This document shows positions 13,614-16,551 of a stretch of 16,551 nt of DNA, in pieces (positions within the stretch are counted from its first letter, which is position 1; each line of letters starts with the position of its first letter). Origin of the DNA: Methanosarcinaceae archaeon (GTDB taxonomy: Archaea > Halobacteriota > Methanosarcinia > Methanosarcinales > Methanosarcinaceae). A program made the position numbers and the translations under genes. The notes beneath the pieces were generated by a model, which made no database searches, had not been told where the DNA came from, and saw only the letters and a list, made by a program, of their open reading frames with translations. The DNA is taken from the NCBI GenBank assembly GCA_016926455.1, contig JAFGOO010000112.1:1-16551 (forward strand). Reading direction: 5' to 3'.

Positions 13614-16337
13614 ATGCGTATTCAGGCAGCTGATATTGAAGATGTTTACAGGGAACTAGGCACTTCAACTCGTGGGCTTACAGAACAGGAAGCCAAAAAC
13701 AGACTTTTAGAATTCGGGAAAAACAGTATCGTTCATCGCAAAAAAAAATCAGTAATTTTAAAACTGCTTCCCCAATTCACCCATTTTTTTGCAATCCTTC
13801 TGTGGATTGCAGCGGCTCTTGCACTGCTGGGAAACTATTACGAACCAGGCGGAGGGATGAACTTCCTTGCCTACGCGATTGTGAGTGTTATTTTCATCAA
13901 TGCGTTTTTTACTTTCATTCAAGAATACCGTGCAGAAAAAGCTGCGGAAGCCCTGCAAAATCTGTTGCCTCATAAGGTGACCGTGATCCGAGGTGAAAAG
14001 GAAATTTGCATCGACAGCAAAGAACTGGTTCCAGGGGATGTGGTCAAACTGGCAGAAGGCGACCGTATCTCAGCCGATGCACGTATAGTCCAGCAATTCG
14101 AACTGCGCGTTAACAATTCGGCACTTACAGGTGAATCAAAACCCAAAAAGCGAACTTCTGACCCTTGCAACCTCGATCTAGTCGATAGCCCGAACATCGT
14201 ATTTGCCGGGACATCCGTAACATCCGGTGCAGGTACTGCTGTCGTCTTCGCAACCGCAATGAGTACCGAGTTTGGTAAGATTGCACACCTGACGCAGACC
14301 GTTGAAGCAGAACCAAGCCCCCTGCAAAAAGAAACATACCGTGTTACTCGAATCGTTGCAAAACTTGCAACCGGAATGGGTATCCTTTTTTTTATCATGG
14401 GGACGATAATCGGCAGACCTTTCTGGGAAAACTTCCTTTTCGCTATCGGCATTATTGTTGCCAATGTCCCGGAAGGGCTCCTTCCAACGGTCTCACTGTC
14501 CCTTGCAATGGGCTCACAACGAATGGCAAAGCGCAATGCACTTATCAAGAACCTGAATGCAGTAGAGACACTTGGAAGCACCACCGTCATCTGCACTGAC
14601 AAGACTGGAACCCTTACACAAAACCAGATGACAGTACGTAGGATATTTGCTAATGGAAAAATTGTGGTGGTTAAAGGCAAAGGATACGAACCCATAGGTG
14701 AATTTCAGGATGAAAACGGTGCTAAATTGGACGAGGAATACATCCTGCATCTTAAGCCGCTACTAACAAATGCAACACTCTGCAATGACTCAAAGCTTAC
14801 AAAAAACGGTGAATGGAGCATCAAAGGAGATCCCACGGAAGGTGCTCTCTTGGTAGCCGCCGCAAAAGCAATTGATCTTGAAAAAGTAATAAGCGAGAAC
14901 AAAAGAGTACACATAATCCCATTTGATTCTAACCGTAAGCGAATGACTACCATCAATGAAACTGTTGATGGTAAAGTTGCCTACGTCAAAGGTGCGCTTG
15001 AGACAGTACTGCCGGTTTGCACCCATGTCCTTGTGAACGGTTCAATGGAAGAGATGACAGATTCAATAAGGATTGAGATACAGGAGATGAATGATTCCTT
15101 TGCAAATTCCGCACTCCGGGTGTTGGCATTTGCCTCCCGGCAGGCTCCAGAGAAATACACGGTCGAATCGGTGGAATCCAAACTGGTTTTCATGGGTCTC
15201 ATGGGCATGATCGACCCTCCGCGTGAAGAAGTGCCTGAGTCGATAAGGAAATGTAAGACCGCAGGAATCCGTACGATAATGATCACAGGGGACAACAGTG
15301 TTACAGCCGTAGCCATTGCACGTGAGATAGGGCTTGTTGAGTCTGATGACCCTGTTGTCCTGACTGCAGAGGATATGAAAAAGCTCTCACATACGGAACT
15401 CACCGAAAAACTGGCTGCGCCTGAGATCATCTTTGCACGGATGACCCCTGAGTACAAGATGGATATCGTTGATGCGCTTTCAGAAAAAGGTGAAATCGTT
15501 GCAATGACCGGGGACGGTGTGAATGATGCGCCAGCATTGAAACGTGCGGACATCGGGATTGCAATGGGCATTTCGGGCACAGATGTTGCAAAGGAGTCAG
15601 CGGACATGATCCTGATGGACGATAACTTTGCAAGCATTGTGAATGCGGTGGAAGAAGGCAGGGCTGTCTTCGATAACATCAAGAAATTCGTTACCTATAT
15701 TTTTGCAAGTAACATTCCCGAGATCGTCCCTTATATCGCATACGTTATGCTGGGAATTCCCCTTCCACTCACCATCATCCAGATACTAGGTATCGATCTT
15801 GGGACCGATATGCTTCCAGCACTTGCATTGGGAACGGAAAAACCCGAGCCTGGTGTTATGCAGCGCCCTCCGCGCCCGCCCACAACAAGGCTTTTGGATA
15901 AGGCTTTGATAATGAGGGCGTATTTCTTCCTCGGTCCCATCGAGGCTCTTGCAGCAATGGCAGGATTCTTCCATGTGCTGGGCAATGGCGGCTGGATATG
16001 GGGTACTTCCCTTGCAGCATGTGATAGCCTTTACAGGAAGGCAACAACCGCTTGCATGACAGGTATTGTGGTTACGCAGGTTGCGAACGGAATGGTCTGC
16101 CGCACTGCCCGAGAAAGTATCTCAAAGATTGGTTTTTTTACGAACAGGCTGCTTCTTGCAGGTATTGTTTTTGAGATTGGACTGCAGATTATCCTTGTTT
16201 ATACGTCGACCGGGCAAATGTTGCTTGGACTTTCACCGATACCAATGTCCGAATGGCTGTTCCTTGTACCCTTTGCAATACTTCTCTTCGTGGCCGAGGA
16301 GGGACGGAAGATGATTATGAGGCGCCGCGTAGGGTGA
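13614..16337 (+). CDS. P-type ATPase of the Na+,K+-ATPase-like (P2C) class
   Basis: The 907-residue pump has all P-type parts: actuator TGES (172-175), phosphorylation motif DKTGTL (D329), FDSNRKRM (437-444) and KGA (459-461) in the nucleotide domain, and TGDGVNDAP (632-640). TM4 reads VANVPEGLL (E287), TM5 ASNIPEIVP (S699, N700, E703) and TM6 IDLGTDM (D728, D732). These are the forms of Na+,K+/H+,K+-ATPases rather than SERCA pumps. TM8 has TQVANGM (Q822, N825), where animal Na+,K+ pumps have Q-x-x-D, and TM9 has E854. It should export Na+ and/or exchange K+ at the cytoplasmic membrane. No beta or gamma subunit is encoded nearby. It lies 6 bases after the Usp gene without a clear SD, so it is probably co-translated. 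An IS200/IS605-type end begins a few bases after its stop. Confidence 0.95.
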   Translation: MRIQAADIEDVYRELGTSTRGLTEQEAKNRLLEFGKNSIVHRKKKSVILKLLPQFTHFFAILLWIAAALALLGNYYEPGGGMNFLAYAIVSVIFINAFFTFIQEYRAEKAAEALQNLLPHKVTVIRGEKEICIDSKELVPGDVVKLAEGDRISADARIVQQFELRVNNSALTGESKPKKRTSDPCNLDLVDSPNIVFAGTSVTSGAGTAVVFATAMSTEFGKIAHLTQTVEAEPSPLQKETYRVTRIVAKLATGMGILFFIMGTIIGRPFWENFLFAIGIIVANVPEGLLPTVSLSLAMGSQRMAKRNALIKNLNAVETLGSTTVICTDKTGTLTQNQMTVRRIFANGKIVVVKGKGYEPIGEFQDENGAKLDEEYILHLKPLLTNATLCNDSKLTKNGEWSIKGDPTEGALLVAAAKAIDLEKVISENKRVHIIPFDSNRKRMTTINETVDGKVAYVKGALETVLPVCTHVLVNGSMEEMTDSIRIEIQEMNDSFANSALRVLAFASRQAPEKYTVESVESKLVFMGLMGMIDPPREEVPESIRKCKTAGIRTIMITGDNSVTAVAIAREIGLVESDDPVVLTAEDMKKLSHTELTEKLAAPEIIFARMTPEYKMDIVDALSEKGEIVAMTGDGVNDAPALKRADIGIAMGISGTDVAKESADMILMDDNFASIVNAVEEGRAVFDNIKKFVTYIFASNIPEIVPYIAYVMLGIPLPLTIIQILGIDLGTDMLPALALGTEKPEPGVMQRPPRPPTTRLLDKALIMRAYFFLGPIEALAAMAGFFHVLGNGGWIWGTSLAACDSLYRKATTACMTGIVVTQVANGMVCRTARESISKIGFFTNRLLLAGIVFEIGLQIILVYTSTGQMLLGLSPIPMSEWLFLVPFAILLFVAEEGRKMIMRRRVG

Positions 16338-16427
16338 ACTACTCCACGCTTACGCATGGAGCTTCTTGCTTCATTCTTTGAACCATCGTTCACAAGTTCA
16401 CAAGCCCTTCCCCTCGTTCCGAAGGTG
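16338..16427 (-). repeat. right end of an IS200/IS605-type element, with terminal hairpin
   Basis: CTCCA (16342-16346) and TGGAG (16357-16361) form a stem that continues through a C-A mismatch into GC/GC and closes on the loop TTAC, the imperfect subterminal hairpin expected for this family. It is followed by TCTTTGAACCAT and TTCCGAAGGTGTCAAA, shared with the relic at 3110-3184. The 3' flank of tnpB normally encodes the guide (omega) RNA scaffold, read on the minus strand here. No target duplication is expected in this family. The end sits about 4 bases after the ATPase stop. Confidence 0.65.
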
Positions 16428-16525
16428 TCAAACGGTTATTAGATTTTGATTTTGGAGTGCAAAGTTCTTGATGTTGATTGCAGCATTGATATCCCTATCG
16501 TGTTCTGTATTGCATTGTCGAATAA
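16428..16525 (-). pseudogene. tnpB: 3' end of a third tnpB, cut off or rearranged
   Basis: On the minus strand the frame reads RQCNTEHDRDINAAINIKNF, then ALQNQNLITV and TGA (16428-16430). This is the TnpB C-terminus with an intact RuvC-III motif (DRDINA). Upstream the similarity fails: the first Cys of the second zinc-ribbon pair is Ile, and a TAA lies in frame at 16536-16538. The gene is therefore truncated at about 16525, inside the window, rather than merely cut by the window edge. A one-base frame change cannot be excluded without the flanking sequence. Confidence 0.7.
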
Positions 16526-16528
16526 GAA

Positions 16529-16546
16529 AGAGCGATTACTCGCTCT
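16529..16546. repeat. perfect inverted repeat at the window edge
   Basis: AGAGCGA (16529-16535) and TCGCTCT (16540-16546) are exact reverse complements around TTAC, the same 4-base loop as in the element hairpin at 16342-16361. It lies where the tnpB similarity breaks off. It may be the end of another mobile element beyond the window, or a short terminator-like hairpin. Confidence 0.4.
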
Positions 16547-16551
16547 CCCTC

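Noticed and set aside
13970..15682. Long minus-strand frames (241 and 233 codons) inside the P-type ATPase
   Set aside because: Shadows of the ATPase; Ser/Val/Ile-rich translations with no start signals.
1..16551. CRISPR array, tRNA or rRNA genes
   Set aside because: No regularly spaced direct repeats, and no cloverleaf or rRNA-like stretches were noticed on reading both strands; a dedicated scan was not possible.

Overview
The window looks like chromosomal DNA of a methanogenic (or methane-oxidising) euryarchaeon, most likely of the Methanosarcinales. The reasons are AT-rich intergenic DNA with archaeal TATA boxes, purine-rich Shine-Dalgarno sites, a fused gamma-alpha type 2-oxoacid:ferredoxin oxidoreductase, an archaeal UbiB-like kinase, a Na+,K+-ATPase-like P-type pump, and several decaying IS200/IS605-type tnpB genes. 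Genus and species cannot be decided from the sequence alone.

Layout. Positions 1-1060 are a graveyard: an unassigned open frame at the edge, the 3' end of an arsenite methyltransferase (arsM) and a frameshifted tnpB. Then come msrA (+) and, converging on it, a 4Fe-4S aldo/keto reductase (-). Positions 3110-3740 hold a second tnpB relic (-), internally deleted and apparently nuclease-dead. Next are an ABC1/UbiB-type kinase (+) and the korA-korB pair (+), which ends in a perfect hairpin over the korB stop codon. A small SAM methyltransferase (-) follows, then a broken GNAT acetyltransferase (9074-9316), a small secreted protein (-) and a TIGR00266/AIM24-type protein (-).

From 10907 to 16337 lies a coherent divergent block. 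A CBS-pair protein and a CPA2 cation/proton antiporter point left, and a tandem-Usp protein and a 907-residue Na+,K+-ATPase-like pump point right. The block is driven from one short AT-rich core at about 12700-12717. The right end is closed by the terminal hairpin and 3' end of a third tnpB element, placed a few bases after the pump stop codon.

How it may work together. msrA and the iron-sulfur aldo/keto reductase suggest redox and stress functions. KorAB makes reduced ferredoxin or, in reverse, fixes CO2. The CBS/antiporter/Usp/P-type block looks like a nucleotide-sensing module for monovalent-cation balance and is the most interesting part of the window. Its Usp gene has ACG where its start codon is expected. 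No tRNA, rRNA or CRISPR array was seen. All functional statements rest on motif recognition by eye; no searches were run.
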